Shown here: in pieces, positions 6,362-6,391 of the stretch
Position numbering within the stretch: the first letter of the stretch is position 1
Layout: the number at the start of each line of letters is the position of its first letter
Source: Actinomycetes bacterium
GTDB taxonomy: Bacteria > Actinomycetota > Actinomycetes > Actinomycetales > Beutenbergiaceae
NCBI GenBank assembly: GCA_021793935.1
Contig: JAJYRV010000120.1
Location: forward strand, 1-6,391
Direction of reading: 5' to 3'
Length of the DNA: 6,391 nucleotides
The notes under the pieces: generated by a model
Seen by the model: only the letters and a program-made list of their open reading frames with translations
Database searches by the model: none
Told to the model about the DNA's origin: nothing
Position numbers and translations under genes: made by a program

Positions 6362-6391
6362 CTACTTCTTGTTCACCAGCGACCGCAAGAT
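6362..6391 (-). CDS. 3' end of a convergent minus-strand gene (partial)
   Basis: Reading inward from the right edge on the minus strand gives ILRSLVNKK followed by TAG (6364-6362). The short basic tail, and a terminator placed right after the stop with its T-run on this strand, support a real coding end. Nine residues do not identify the product. In M. tuberculosis a convergent dxs lies beyond the DUF3000/RNase D pair (from memory), so dxs is one guess from context, but nothing in this tail confirms it. Confidence 0.5.
   Translation of the reverse strand: MLRSLVNKK

Noticed and set aside
1..6391. Mobile elements, CRISPR arrays, tRNA/rRNA genes, toxin-antitoxin or defence loci
   Set aside because: No long direct or inverted repeats, repeat-spacer pattern, transposase motifs or structured RNA were seen. 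Coding content and base composition are uniform across the window.

Overview
This is a high-GC window with strongly GC-biased third codon positions. The gene content (DUF3000 next to an HRDC-containing RNase D, an AFG1/ZapE-type ATPase, and an actinobacterial-style FadA/FadB pair) points to an actinomycete, most likely in or near the Micrococcales. That placement is inferred from protein character and synteny only.

Layout, left to right: (1) positions 24-1040, minus strand, a complete AFG1/ZapE-family P-loop ATPase. The first ~36 bases also hold the edge of a neighbouring gene whose strand cannot be settled. (2) A short divergent intergenic region (about 1041-1114) separates it from a plus-strand pair: a DUF3000 protein (1115-1681) and, 11 bases later, an RNase D-like DEDDy exonuclease with HRDC domain(s) (1693-2967). 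(3) A 93-base gap (2968-3060) holds a candidate promoter, a perfect 13-bp palindrome that could be an operator, and a clear Shine-Dalgarno sequence. (4) A beta-oxidation pair follows: fadA-type thiolase (3061-4266) and fadB-type multifunctional enoyl-CoA hydratase/3-hydroxyacyl-CoA dehydrogenase (4263-6302), joined by a 4-base GTGA overlap. (5) A strong, symmetric hairpin flanked by A and T runs (6315-6350) ends fadAB and probably also a convergent minus-strand gene, of which only the last nine codons and the stop lie in the window (6362-6391).

How the genes work together: FadB hydrates trans-2-enoyl-CoA and oxidises the resulting 3-hydroxyacyl-CoA. FadA cleaves the 3-ketoacyl-CoA to acetyl-CoA and a shortened acyl-CoA. 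Coupled translation fits formation of one complex, and all expected catalytic residues are present. DUF3000 and the RNase D form a separate, apparently conserved actinobacterial pair of unclear joint role. ZapE is transcribed divergently from them.

The window looks like ordinary chromosomal housekeeping DNA. I found no mobile element, CRISPR array, tRNA, rRNA or defence system, and nothing supporting a wholly new system. The items most worth a second look are the palindrome upstream of fadA, the possible leaderless start of the DUF3000 gene beside a strong out-of-frame SD-ATG, and the unresolved gene at the left edge.
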